A stretch of DNA of 64,000 bases, from the NCBI RefSeq assembly GCF_018332695.1, contig NZ_BOQN01000067.1, forward strand, positions 1-64,000. The letters run 5' to 3'. The notes under the pieces are model-generated. The model was given only the letters and a program-made list of their open reading frames with translations. It was not told the DNA's origin and searched no databases. The position numbers and the translations under genes were made by a program. Shown here piece by piece: positions 33,433 through 43,777 of this stretch. This stretch comes from Paractinoplanes toevensis (GTDB taxonomy: Bacteria; Actinomycetota; Actinomycetes; Mycobacteriales; Micromonosporaceae). Within the stretch, counting starts at the first letter, position 1, and each line of letters starts with the position of its first letter.

Positions 33433-34002
33433 GTGAGCTACCCGCCCCTTCCGCCGGGTTACTACTACGTTCCCGTGCGCCCGCCGGTGCCGGCCAGCCC
33501 CGGCGGGCTGCCGCTCGCCGATTTCGGTACGCGTCTGGTCGCGTACATCATCGATGTGGCCGTTCTCGGCGCCGCCGCGATCGTCCTCGCCGTGCCCGGC
33601 TTCTTCCTGCTCTTCGCCCAGCTGCCCGACCCGCAGACGTTCGCCTACGACACCGGCCCGGGCCGGATGATGCGTGAGTTCCTGCTGCCGCTGCTGCTGT
33701 TCGAGCTGGCCTTCTACGTCCTCGTGCTGCTGCTCTACTACCTCTACGTGGTCGAGTACATGCACCGCAGCGGCCAGACGATCGGCAAGAAAGCCATGAA
33801 GATCCGGGTCGTCCCGCTCGACCCGACCAGGCGGCTCACCCGGGGCATGGCCGCCAAGCGCTACCTCATCGAGGTCGTGTGCGGCACCTTCGTTCCGTTC
33901 TTCAGCTACGTCGACGGGCTGTGGCAACTCTGGGACAAGCCCTACCAGCAGGCCCTGCACGACAAGGTGGCACAGACCGTGGTGGTTAAGGTTTCCCCAT
34001 GA
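33433..34002 (+). CDS. RDD-family membrane protein
   Basis: A 189-residue protein with a Tyr/Pro-rich N-terminus (PPLPPGYYYVP) and the RDD domain: LADFGTRLVAYIIDVAVLG supplies the Arg-Asp pair in the first helix, with further helices near 83-105 and a third hydrophobic segment near 145. The C-terminal HDKVAQTVVVK is typical of the family. RDD proteins are membrane proteins of mostly unknown function, some reported as ion antiporters. GTG start. It overlaps the next RDD gene by ATGA. Confidence 0.85.
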   Translation: MSYPPLPPGYYYVPVRPPVPASPGGLPLADFGTRLVAYIIDVAVLGAAAIVLAVPGFFLLFAQLPDPQTFAYDTGPGRMMREFLLPLLLFELAFYVLVLLLYYLYVVEYMHRSGQTIGKKAMKIRVVPLDPTRRLTRGMAAKRYLIEVVCGTFVPFFSYVDGLWQLWDKPYQQALHDKVAQTVVVKVSP

Positions 34003-35012
34003 GCTCGCTGCCTGCCGGCTGGTACAAGGATCCGGCCGACCCCACGACCCAGCGCTACTGGGACGGTGAGGGCTGGCTCGGCAAGGCCATCCCGGCCGAC
34101 GCGGTCCCGCCGGACGGACCGCCCCCGGTCGAGGAGGAGGAGCCGCCACCGGCCCCCGCTCCCGAGCCGGCGTCCCCGGCCGCCGCGGCCCCTCCGCCGC
34201 CACCGGCCTGGATGCCGCCGCAGCAGCAGGCGCCGCCCGGCTGGGGTCCGATGCCGCCACCGCCGCCCGGCTGGCAGCCGCCTCCGGGGTGGCAACCGCC
34301 CCCGGGCATCCCGACGCCGGGGACCGTGCCGCCCGGGGCCCTGCCGCCCGGGGCCCTGCCCCCGTCCGGGGTTCCGCCGCAGCCCGGCTGGCAGTACGCG
34401 CCCTACCCGGTCCAGGCCCGGCCGCACGGCTTCGCGCTGGCCGGGCTCGGCCCGCGGCTGGCCGCCCGGCTGCTCGACATCCTCGCCGTCCTGCTGCTCA
34501 ACATCGTCGTCAACGGCTACTTCGCCTACCAGTTCTGGCAGGAGTTCCTGCCCACCTATCGAGCCAGCATGGACGCGGTGGCGAACGGCCAGAGCGCCTT
34601 CGACGTGCAGCCCGCCTCCGGGCGCACCGACTCGCTGCTCTGGGTCATGCTGATCGTGGCGACCCTGCTCTGGCTGCTCTACGAGGCGCCGTCCACCGCG
34701 AGCACCGGGCAGACCCTCGGCAAGCGGCTGATGCGGATCAAGGTGGTCGCGATCGAGAACACCGAGCCGCTCGGGTTCGGCCGTGCCTTCGGCCGGTGGG
34801 CCCGGCTCGGGCTGTGGACCCCGGCCTGGGGCTGTGCCGGCTTCGGCCTGGTCATGCAGTTCGTCGACTCGATCTCGCCGCTGTTCGACCAGCAACTGCG
34901 GCAGGCGTTCCACGACAAGACGGCGCGCACGGTCGTGGTCGCGCTGCCACCCGACTACCAGCCCCCGGTTCCCCGGAAGGACAACACCGATGACTCGGCT
35001 CACTCGCGCTGA
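33999..35012 (+). CDS. RDD-family membrane protein with DUF2510 and proline-rich region
   Basis: A 337-residue protein. Residues 4-30 form a DUF2510 module (AGWYKDPADPTTQRYWDGEGW). A long Pro-rich region (about 40-145, with PPPGWQPPPGWQP repeats) follows, then an RDD domain from GLGPRLAARLLDILAVLLLN to HDKTARTVVV. DUF2510 plus Pro-rich tails are common in actinobacterial membrane proteins, and the cytoplasmic tail may bind partners. Its paired, overlapping arrangement with a second RDD gene suggests a heteromeric complex. Its 3' end overlaps the aminotransferase start by 23 bases. Confidence 0.83.
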   Translation: MSSLPAGWYKDPADPTTQRYWDGEGWLGKAIPADAVPPDGPPPVEEEEPPPAPAPEPASPAAAAPPPPPAWMPPQQQAPPGWGPMPPPPPGWQPPPGWQPPPGIPTPGTVPPGALPPGALPPSGVPPQPGWQYAPYPVQARPHGFALAGLGPRLAARLLDILAVLLLNIVVNGYFAYQFWQEFLPTYRASMDAVANGQSAFDVQPASGRTDSLLWVMLIVATLLWLLYEAPSTASTGQTLGKRLMRIKVVAIENTEPLGFGRAFGRWARLGLWTPAWGCAGFGLVMQFVDSISPLFDQQLRQAFHDKTARTVVVALPPDYQPPVPRKDNTDDSAHSR

Positions 35013-36078
35013 CCTGGACAGCCTCCCGGCCTACGTGCCCGGTCGCAGTCTCGCCGACCTCACCCGTGAGCTGGGGATCGCCGAGGCGATCAAGCTGGCC
35101 AGCAACGAGGTCCCCTACGGTCCGCTGCCCGGCGTGGTCGAGGCCGTCGCCGAGGCGATGCTGCAGTCGCACCGTTACCCCGACATGGGCGTGCTGGCGC
35201 TGCGCGACGCGCTGGCCGCCCGCTTCGGAGTGGCCGCCGACCGGATCGTCACCGGCTGCGGCTCGGTCGCCCTGGCCGAGATCCTGGTGAAGGCGACCTG
35301 CCTGCCCGGCGACGAGATCGTCTACTCGTGGCGTTCGTTCGAGGCGTACCCGATCATCTCGGCCGGGGTGGGCGCCACCAGCGTGCGGGTGCCGAACACG
35401 GCCGAGCACGGCCACGACCTGCCGGCCATGGCCGACGCGATCACCGATCGGACCCGCCTGGTGATCGTCTGCAACCCCAACAACCCGACGGGTACGGCGG
35501 TGCGGAAGGCCGAACTGGACCGCTTCCTCGCCGAGGTGCCGTCGGACGTGCTGGTGGTGCTGGACGAGGCGTATCGCGAGCTGGTCACCGACCCCGACGT
35601 GCCGGACGCCATCGACACGTACGCCGGGCGGCCCAACGTGGTCGTGCTGCGCACCATGTCGAAGGCGTGGGGCCTGGCCGGCCTGCGGATGGGTTACCTG
35701 GTGGCTCAGCCGGAGGTGGCCGCGGCCATCCGCAAGGTGCTCACCCCGTTCTCCACCAGCCTGGTCGCGCAGGCCGCCGCGCTCGCCGCGCTCCAGCAGG
35801 AGGACGAGGTCAAGCGCCGGTGCGCGCTGGTCGTGTCCGAGCGGTCGCGGGTCACCGAGGCGCTGCGCAAGCTCAACGTGGAGGTGCCGGAGAGCCAGGC
35901 CAACTTCGTCTGGCTGCCGCTGGGCGACAGATCCGCGCCCTTCGGCGCGGTCTGCGAGGGGCGCGGGGTCATCGTGCGGCCGTTCCAGCCCGATGGCGTA
36001 CGGGTGACCATCGGCACCCCGGAGGAGAACGACGCGTTCCTGGCCGCCGCCGAGATCGCCCTCGACCAGCTCGGCTAG
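34990..36078 (+). CDS. hisC: Histidinol-phosphate / aromatic amino acid aminotransferase
   Basis: A fold-type I PLP aminotransferase of 362 residues. It has the substrate-region LASNEVPYGPLP near 37, CNPNNPTGT near 161, DEAYREL near 192 and the PLP lysine at Lys225 in TMSKAWGLAGLRMGY. Sequence alone does not separate HisC from the actinobacterial phenylalanine/tyrosine aminotransferase (Pat). The lack of other his genes, and hppD upstream on the same strand, favour an aromatic role producing 4-hydroxyphenylpyruvate. It overlaps the RDD gene, so it is in the same transcript. Its stop is one base from the convergent MFS stop. Confidence 0.85.
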   Translation: MTRLTRADLDSLPAYVPGRSLADLTRELGIAEAIKLASNEVPYGPLPGVVEAVAEAMLQSHRYPDMGVLALRDALAARFGVAADRIVTGCGSVALAEILVKATCLPGDEIVYSWRSFEAYPIISAGVGATSVRVPNTAEHGHDLPAMADAITDRTRLVIVCNPNNPTGTAVRKAELDRFLAEVPSDVLVVLDEAYRELVTDPDVPDAIDTYAGRPNVVVLRTMSKAWGLAGLRMGYLVAQPEVAAAIRKVLTPFSTSLVAQAAALAALQQEDEVKRRCALVVSERSRVTEALRKLNVEVPESQANFVWLPLGDRSAPFGAVCEGRGVIVRPFQPDGVRVTIGTPEENDAFLAAAEIALDQLG

Positions 36079-36079
36079 G

Positions 36080-37291
36080 TCAGTGTCGCGGACCGCCGGC
36101 CAGTTCGACGGCGGGCGCTTCGAGCCGGCTCGGGAACAATTCCCGGGCCGGCACCACCAGGGCCAGCGCGATCACCGCGAAGCCCGCGGCGAGCAGCGGC
36201 AGCGCGCCCAGGTAACCGGCCGAGGTGAGGCGCTCGCCGACGAACGCGCCGCCGCCGATGCCGATCTGGAACGACACGACGTAGACGGCGCTGGCCGCGT
36301 CCCGGGCCCGCGGCGCGATCCGCAGCACGGTCGCGGCCAGGCACACCGGGATGGCGCAGAACGCCCCGCCCCACAGCAAGGTGGCCAGCACGGTCGGCAC
36401 CGGGCCGAGCACCGGGGCGAGCGCGGCCACCGACACCGCCATGACCCCGAGCAGCACCGTCAACGCGGGGCCCGGCCGGCGGTCGACGAACCGGCCGACC
36501 GCGTATCCGGCGACGAGCGCGGCCGCCCCGTACCCCAGAAGCAACGCACTCAGGCCGACGCCCTCCAGCCCGCCGTCGCGGCGGGCCAGCGGGGCGATGT
36601 AGGTGTAGGCCGCGAAGTGGCCGATCACGAGGAGACCGGTGATCGCGCAGAGCAGCGCCACCTTCCGGTCGCGGATGATCGCTACGGAGGCGCGCAGCTG
36701 GGTGCCGAGCCGGGTCTCGCGGTCGTGCGGGAGCGGGTCGAGCTTCGGCAGGAACCTCATCAGGAGCACCAGGCAGATCGCCGCGCCGACGGCCATCGTG
36801 CCGACCGCCACCCGCCAGCCCAGCCACTGCCCGACAGCGGTGCCGATCGGCACGCCGGCCACGATGGCCAGCGAGTTGCCGACGAAGACCAGCGCGGTGG
36901 CCCGCCCGGCCTGGCCGGGCGGCGCGAGCCGGGCGGTGATCGGCCCGATGATCGACCAGAACACACCGTGGGCGAGCGCGCAGATCAGCCGGGTCCCGCC
37001 GAGCACCAGGAAGTTGGGCGCGAACGTCGCCGCGGCCTGGGAGACCACGAAGATCGCCATGGTGACCGCGATCAGTACGTGCCGTGGAATCCGCATGGTG
37101 AGCGCGGTCAGCGGGATCGTGCTCAGAGCCGCTACAACTGCGTAGCTGGTCAGCAGCAGACCGACGTCGGCCTCGTCCACGTGCAGACCTTGGGAGATCT
37201 GCGGGAGCAACCCGACCGGCAGGGTCTCGGCGGTGACGAAGCAGAAGGCGGAGGCCCCTAGGACGGCCAGCGCCGGGCGGTTCATGGACAC
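36080..37291 (-). CDS. MFS drug-efflux-type transporter
   Basis: A 403-residue proton-driven exporter of the DHA1 type with twelve predicted helices. The first loop has the AETLPVGLLPQIS segment typical of AraJ/Cmx/PbuE-like transporters, and the GVPIGTAVGQWLGWR motif C (about 145-160) marks an antiporter. TATTCT lies exactly six bases before GTG 37291, which supports that start over ATG 37285. It is divergent from a ROK regulator 47 bp away that may control it. Substrate unknown. Confidence 0.87.
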   Translation of the reverse strand: MSMNRPALAVLGASAFCFVTAETLPVGLLPQISQGLHVDEADVGLLLTSYAVVAALSTIPLTALTMRIPRHVLIAVTMAIFVVSQAAATFAPNFLVLGGTRLICALAHGVFWSIIGPITARLAPPGQAGRATALVFVGNSLAIVAGVPIGTAVGQWLGWRVAVGTMAVGAAICLVLLMRFLPKLDPLPHDRETRLGTQLRASVAIIRDRKVALLCAITGLLVIGHFAAYTYIAPLARRDGGLEGVGLSALLLGYGAAALVAGYAVGRFVDRRPGPALTVLLGVMAVSVAALAPVLGPVPTVLATLLWGGAFCAIPVCLAATVLRIAPRARDAASAVYVVSFQIGIGGGAFVGERLTSAGYLGALPLLAAGFAVIALALVVPARELFPSRLEAPAVELAGGPRH

Positions 37292-37338
37292 GTTGGCAGA
37301 ATAAGCTCTTGATCAGAGTAAAAGGAGGAGGTCTGGCT

Positions 37339-38448
37339 GTGACGACGCGCTCAACCGAGCTGCTCCGGGTGGCCCACGCCCGCCCGGGAGTGACCCGGGC
37401 CGAGGCCGCCCGCCTGCTCGGCGTGGGCACCGGCGCCGCCACCGAGATCGTGGCCCGGCTCGTCCAGGCGTCGCTGCTGGCCGAGGCTCCGGCCGCGCCG
37501 AGCGGCAGCCGTGGCCGGCCGACCATGCAGCTGGTGCCGCACCCGTCCGGGCCGCTGGTGCTCGCGGCCGCGATCACCCACGAGGCCTGGCGGATCGACG
37601 TGGTCGAGCTGGGCGGCAACACCCTGACCTCGGTGGGCGGCCTGCACGACGGCGGCGGGTGGGATGCGGTCGCGGCGGCCGTCACGGCCGCGGTCGGTGA
37701 ACTGCTTACGGCGTATGGTGATCGCCTGCGCGCCATGGGTGTCTCGGTGCCCGGCACGGTGTCACCGGAGCTGCGCCTGGACGCGAGCACCTCGGGCTGG
37801 CACGACGCCGACCTGACCGCCCTGTGGGCCGGCCCGGTGTTCGTGGCCGGGAACGACGCGACGCTGGCCGCGGCGGCCGAGACGGCCCGGGGCGCGGCCC
37901 TCGGCGCCACCGTGGCCCTGCACCTGCGGATCGAGGGCGGCCTGGGCGGTGCCGTGGTTGACCACGGCAAGGTGCTGGTGGGGGCCCGGGGCGCGGGCGG
38001 CGAGTTCGGGCACATGCCGTTCGGCGACCCGTCGATCGACTGCCCGTGCGGGGCCCGGGGCTGCTGGGGCACGGCGGTCGACGGCACCGCGCTCGCCCGC
38101 CTGCTCGGCCGGCCGGCCCCGCCCGACCCGGTGACCTACGCCCGCCGGGTCATCGCCGCCGACTCGCCGGCCGAACGGGCCGCCGTCCGGCAGGTGGCCG
38201 CCGCCCTGGGCCGCGGCATCGCCGGGCTGGTCAACGGGCTCGACGCCGACCTGGTCACGCTGGGCGGCATCGGGGTGGACCTGCTCGCGGCAGCGCCCGC
38301 CGAGCTGGACGCCGCCTACCGGGCCGGCCTCATGAGCGTCCACCGGGCGTCCCCGCCACCGGTCCGGCCGGCGGCCCTGGGTGACGACGGCCCGATCGCC
38401 GGCGCCGGCGAGGAGGCGTGGTCTCGCCTCCTCCCCGGGCTGGCCTGA
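37339..38448 (+). CDS. ROK-family transcriptional regulator
   Basis: A 369-residue regulator. A winged helix-turn-helix covers residues 10-60 (VTRAEAARLLGVGTGAATEIVARL), and the ROK domain has the GNDATLAA and GAGGEFGHMPFG segments and the zinc motif CPCGARGCWG. GTG 37339 is chosen because AAAGGAGG at 37321-37328 precedes it. It lacks a sugar operon neighbour and is instead divergent from an MFS exporter. An inverted repeat CTCT-TGATC-AGAG at 37306-37318 between the two genes is a candidate operator. Confidence 0.85.
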   Translation: MTTRSTELLRVAHARPGVTRAEAARLLGVGTGAATEIVARLVQASLLAEAPAAPSGSRGRPTMQLVPHPSGPLVLAAAITHEAWRIDVVELGGNTLTSVGGLHDGGGWDAVAAAVTAAVGELLTAYGDRLRAMGVSVPGTVSPELRLDASTSGWHDADLTALWAGPVFVAGNDATLAAAAETARGAALGATVALHLRIEGGLGGAVVDHGKVLVGARGAGGEFGHMPFGDPSIDCPCGARGCWGTAVDGTALARLLGRPAPPDPVTYARRVIAADSPAERAAVRQVAAALGRGIAGLVNGLDADLVTLGGIGVDLLAAAPAELDAAYRAGLMSVHRASPPPVRPAALGDDGPIAGAGEEAWSRLLPGLA

Positions 38449-40227
38449 TCAGTACTGCCAGATGGTCTCGCAGTCGACGACCTCGTCGGCCCGGCCCACG
38501 GCGCAGCTGTCGCCGGCCGACCAGTGGATCCCACCGTCCAGCAGCACGCCGACGCCGGTCTGACCCGAGCCGTACAGCAGGTCGTCGCCCGCCTCGCCGT
38601 AGAGCTTGGCGTGACCGAGCCCGGCGGTGAGCGAGTCGTCGCCGCCCAGGCCGTGGATGACGTCGTCGCCGCCTTGCCCGTAGATCCGGTTGTCGGCCGC
38701 GCTGCCGGTCAGGGAGTCGGTGAACCGGGTGCCGGCCAGGTCTTCCACGTCGACGCCGATCGTGTCGCCCTCGCCGGCCGCGCCGTCGTCGCCCGCCTCC
38801 GCGTCCAGGTCGACGGTGACCGGCCGGTCGTGCTCGCCGTAGCTGACCAGGTCACGGCCGTCGCCGCCGACGAACACGTCGGCATCGACCGAGAACTGCT
38901 CGCCGGACAAGTACGTCTCCCCGGACAGCGTGTCGTCGCCGGCGCCACCGTCGAGGTGGTCGCGGCCGGGTCCGCCGGCCAGGCTGTCGTCGCCGTCGCT
39001 GCCCACCAGCGTGTCGTTGCCGGCGCCGCCCGTCAGCGTGGCACCGCCGGGCGGTGCGTACAGGGTGTCGGCGGCGCTGCCGCCGCCGAAACCGCCACGG
39101 AACGCGGCGTCGACCGTGTCGTGCTCGCCGGCCTGGCCGTCGTCGCCGCTGATCCCGTCGGCGTCCACGGTGACCGGCTGGGTGCGCAGAGCGTAGGTGA
39201 GCAGATCGTGGCCGCCGCCACCGACGATCAGGTCCGCGTCGGCCACCCCGGCCCGGTAGTCATCGTTCTGCCAGAACTCGTCGTAGTCCGGCCCGCCGTA
39301 CTCCTTGTCGTTGCCCAGGCCGCCGCCGAGGTCGTTGTTACCCGGGCCGCCGTAGAGCGTGTCGGTGCCGTCGTGGCCGTACACGTCGTCGTTGCCGGCA
39401 CCACCGCTCAGGTAGTCGTTGCCGGCCGAACCGTCCGTGGTGTCGTTGCCGGCCGCGCCCCAGATCCGGTCGTCGCCGGCGTCGCCGGTCAGTTGGTCGT
39501 GGCCGTCCTGGCCGAGGACGGTGTCGTTGCCGGTCCCGGCCGCCACCTGGTCGTTGCCGGCGCCCACGTCGATGGTGTCGTGGCCGGCGTCGCCGTACAC
39601 GAAGTCGTTGCCGGTGCCGGTGGCGGCCCGGTCGTTGCCGTTGCCCAGCCAGACCCGATCGTGGCCGTCGCCGGCGCTGATGGTGTCGTTGCCGTCGTCA
39701 CCGCGCGGGTAGTCGTTGCCGGCGCCGGTGTTGATGCTGTCGTTGCCGGCACCGCCGTAAACCACGTCGTTGCCGTCGCCGCCCCAGATCGCGTCGTCGC
39801 CGGCCTCGCCGTACAGGCTGTCGCCGGCCGTGCCGCCCAGGACCCGGTCGTTGCCGCTGCCGGCGTACGCGGTCATCGGCAGAGCCGCGCTGTCCTGTAC
39901 CGAGTCGTTGCCGTCGGACAGGTAGACGGTGACTCGGGCCGGGGTGCGGCTCGTGGTGCAGCGCACCTTGGTGGCATCGCCGGAGACCGCCTTGCAGCCG
40001 ATCCCGGCCCGCACCGTCACCCGGTCGTCAACGGTGATCGTGTTACCGGAGCGCGTCATCACGACCTGGTTGATGCGGCCCGGACCAGCCTTGTACTGCA
40101 CCGTCGTGCCGGCCACCGACGCGACGCCGGAACTGGCCGCGTCGGCCGGATTGATCGCGATGACGGTCAGGACGACCGGGACGGACAGGACGGCACCGAG
40201 GCGGAGCAGGGCTCCTGGACGTAACAC
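38449..40227 (-). CDS. Secreted RTX calcium-binding repeat protein
   Basis: A 592-residue exoprotein with a Sec signal peptide (about 1-30, ending ADAASS). A short beta domain follows, then more than twenty RTX nonapeptides of the GGxGxDxxx type (for example GGDGNDVVY, GGAGNDSIN). These should form a Ca2+-loaded parallel beta-roll outside the cell. Two breaks in the array (about 300-340 and 430-480) carry QPVTVDADG-like inserts. No enzymatic domain and no type I secretion genes are nearby. TAGGAT seven bases before the GTG suggests a leaderless message. Role unknown, possibly surface or matrix. Confidence 0.87.
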   Translation of the reverse strand: MLRPGALLRLGAVLSVPVVLTVIAINPADAASSGVASVAGTTVQYKAGPGRINQVVMTRSGNTITVDDRVTVRAGIGCKAVSGDATKVRCTTSRTPARVTVYLSDGNDSVQDSAALPMTAYAGSGNDRVLGGTAGDSLYGEAGDDAIWGGDGNDVVYGGAGNDSINTGAGNDYPRGDDGNDTISAGDGHDRVWLGNGNDRAATGTGNDFVYGDAGHDTIDVGAGNDQVAAGTGNDTVLGQDGHDQLTGDAGDDRIWGAAGNDTTDGSAGNDYLSGGAGNDDVYGHDGTDTLYGGPGNNDLGGGLGNDKEYGGPDYDEFWQNDDYRAGVADADLIVGGGGHDLLTYALRTQPVTVDADGISGDDGQAGEHDTVDAAFRGGFGGGSAADTLYAPPGGATLTGGAGNDTLVGSDGDDSLAGGPGRDHLDGGAGDDTLSGETYLSGEQFSVDADVFVGGDGRDLVSYGEHDRPVTVDLDAEAGDDGAAGEGDTIGVDVEDLAGTRFTDSLTGSAADNRIYGQGGDDVIHGLGGDDSLTAGLGHAKLYGEAGDDLLYGSGQTGVGVLLDGGIHWSAGDSCAVGRADEVVDCETIWQY

Positions 40228-40266
40228 GCCGAGGATCCTAGACGCTCCACCGGCGACAGTGGATGG

Positions 40267-40782
40267 TTACGGCGTGGTGCAGTAACCGGCCACCGGGTTC
40301 AGCCACTCGGTGAACTGGGCCTCGACCGTCTTGTTGAGGTCGGTGAGGGTTTTCACCTTGTCGAAATAGCGGCGATCGGCGGCGCTGGACTCCAGTTTCG
40401 AGGCGGAGACCTTGCCGGCCGCGATGAAGTCCGGGTCCTGAGCCGATGCGGTCTCCTTGCGGATCTTGGTGGCCGCGGCCTTCAGCTGGGCCGCTGCCGC
40501 CGCCTCGGCCTTGTCCGCCTCCGCCGTCTGCTTGGCCTCCTTGTAGGTGACCATCTTGCCCATCGCCGTCCCGAAACTGCGCAGTTCGGCGGTGTAGAGC
40601 GTCTGCAGCTTGGTGCACACCAGCTTGGTGCTCGCCGAGTAGTCCGGGGCCGACGTGCTGGCGGCGGCGGTCGGCGCGGCCGACTGGGCGGCCGCCTCGG
40701 GAGCAGCGGGTGCGTCGCTGTCGCAGGCGGAGCCGGCCAGTACCACGGCACCGGCGATCACGGCCAGGATGGCGCGTCGCAT
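40267..40782 (-). CDS. Small putative lipoprotein
   Basis: A 171-residue exported protein with lipobox LAGSAC placing the lipidated cysteine at residue 20. An Ala/Ser/Thr/Pro-rich linker and a long helical domain rich in Lys/Ala/Glu (about 55-150) follow. Two further cysteines, in LVCTKLQ and GYCTTP, may form a disulfide. Such small helical lipoproteins are common in Micromonosporaceae, but no function is known. It is 39 bp upstream of the RTX gene on the same strand and could be co-expressed with it. Confidence 0.7.
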   Translation of the reverse strand: MRRAILAVIAGAVVLAGSACDSDAPAAPEAAAQSAAPTAAASTSAPDYSASTKLVCTKLQTLYTAELRSFGTAMGKMVTYKEAKQTAEADKAEAAAAAQLKAAATKIRKETASAQDPDFIAAGKVSASKLESSAADRRYFDKVKTLTDLNKTVEAQFTEWLNPVAGYCTTP

Positions 40783-40947
40783 GCAGAATCCTTCTCGTCG
40801 GGGACGTCCGAACCCGCTCGACGGTACGTTCCGGTTCGCGACTCGTCCAACCGAGAGTGATCATCGTGATACGAACAGCCCACCCGGGCGACGTCCGGGT
40901 GGCGCGGATCATCTGCGGCCGCGGCCACGCCGAGAGACGATGGTGGG

Positions 40948-42345
<1,398 letters not shown>

Positions 42346-42355
42346 CCGTTGTCGC

Positions 42356-42361
42356 TACCCT
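42356..42361 (+). promoter_or_regulatory. -10 hexamer for leaderless cysS transcript
   Basis: TACCCT in the short fumC-cysS gap is followed by exactly six bases and the cysS GTG. The expected transcription start coincides with the start codon, and no ribosome-binding site is present. Confidence 0.5.
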
Positions 42362-42367
42362 TGTACG

Positions 42368-43777
42368 GTGACGCTGCGCTTGTACGACACTGCGACCCGA
42401 TCCGTCCGGGACTTCGTCCCGAAGACGCCCGGTCAGGTCGGGATCTACCTGTGTGGTCTCACCGTGCAGTCCACGCCGCACATCGGGCATCTGCGCTCCG
42501 CGGTGAACTACGACGTGTTGCGGCGCTGGCTGCTGCACACCAACCACGAAGTCACCTTCATCCGGAACATCACCGACGTCGACGACAAGATCCTGGACAA
42601 AGCGTCCGCCGGGCGGCCGTTCTGGGCGATCGCGCACGCGAACCGGCTGGTTCTCGACGCCAACTACCGCGACCTCAACGTCATCCCGCCCACCTACGAG
42701 CCGCTCGCCACCGGTCACATCCCGGAGATGCACGAGCTGATCGCGGCGTTGATCGCGCTGGGTCACGCCTATCCGGCGGCGGGTGGCAACGGTGACGTCT
42801 ACTTCGATGTCCCGTCCTATCGGGAGTACGGCGCGCTGTCCGGGCAGAACCCGGATGACATGCGCCCGCCCACCGACGGCGGCGAGCCCGACAAACGGGA
42901 TTATCGTGACTTCGCCCTCTGGAAGGGCGCCAAGTCCGACGAACCGGCCGACGCCACCTGGCCGTCGCCGTGGGGTCGCGGCCGGCCCGGCTGGCACATC
43001 GAGTGCTCCGCGATGGCCCGGCGCTACCTCGGCGACGAGTTCGACATCCACGGCGGCGGCCTCGACCTGACCTTCCCGCACCACGAGAACGAGATCGCCC
43101 AGTCCCGCTCGGCCGGTCTGCCGTTCGCGCGTTACTGGGTGCACCACGCGCTGCTCAACCTCGGCGAGGCCAAGATGAGCAAATCGCTGGGCAACGTGAT
43201 CGATGTGGCGGCGGTGCAGGCGATGGGCATCCGCCTGGTCGAGTTGCGTTACTACCTGGGCACCCCGCATTATCGCTCCCGGATCGATTACTCCGACGAC
43301 GCGCTGCGCGAGGCCGCGGTCGCCTACCGCCGGATCGAGGGATTCGTGCAGCGGGCCGCCGAGATCGTCGGGCCGGGCCGTCCCAAGGACGTCCCGCCGC
43401 AGTTCGCCGCCGCCATGAACGACGACCTCAACACGTCGGCCGCGCTGGCCGTCGTGCACGACACGATCCGCGAGGGCAACACCGCTCTCGCGGCCGGCGA
43501 GGAAGCCGGCATCCGGGGCGCGCTCACCGCCGTCCGCGCGATGCTCGGGGTCCTCGGCCTCGATCCGCTCGACGCGGCGTGGACCGGCGGCACCACCACC
43601 AGCGACCTCAAGCCCGTGGTCGACTCCCTGGTGAAGCTCGCGCTCGAACAGCGGGCGCAGGCGCGGGCACGGAAGGACTGGTCGGCCGCCGACTCGGTCC
43701 GTGATCAGCTCAAGAACGCGGGAATTCAGGTGGAGGACACTCCGGCCGGGCCGCGCTGGACGGTAGGAGAGCACTGA
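42368..43777 (+). CDS. cysS: Cysteinyl-tRNA synthetase
   Basis: Class I aminoacyl-tRNA synthetase of 469 residues charging tRNA-Cys. The HIGH motif is PHIGHLR near 38 and the KMSKS motif AKMSKSLGN near 268. The zinc/cysteine-binding site includes LCGLTVQ near 29 and HIECSAM near 208, and a C-terminal DALR-like anticodon domain follows. The GTG start is set by the preceding -10 box. It overlaps rlmB by one base (TGATG), as in other actinobacteria where these two follow ispF. Here they are about 31 kb from ispF. Confidence 0.97.
   Translation: MTLRLYDTATRSVRDFVPKTPGQVGIYLCGLTVQSTPHIGHLRSAVNYDVLRRWLLHTNHEVTFIRNITDVDDKILDKASAGRPFWAIAHANRLVLDANYRDLNVIPPTYEPLATGHIPEMHELIAALIALGHAYPAAGGNGDVYFDVPSYREYGALSGQNPDDMRPPTDGGEPDKRDYRDFALWKGAKSDEPADATWPSPWGRGRPGWHIECSAMARRYLGDEFDIHGGGLDLTFPHHENEIAQSRSAGLPFARYWVHHALLNLGEAKMSKSLGNVIDVAAVQAMGIRLVELRYYLGTPHYRSRIDYSDDALREAAVAYRRIEGFVQRAAEIVGPGRPKDVPPQFAAAMNDDLNTSAALAVVHDTIREGNTALAAGEEAGIRGALTAVRAMLGVLGLDPLDAAWTGGTTTSDLKPVVDSLVKLALEQRAQARARKDWSAADSVRDQLKNAGIQVEDTPAGPRWTVGEH

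Noticed and set aside
38524..40224. 566-codon Val/Ala-rich frame opposite the RTX gene
   Set aside because: Antisense to a gene with clear RTX repeats and signal peptide. The composition is the mirror image of GG-x-G-x-D codons, with no family features.
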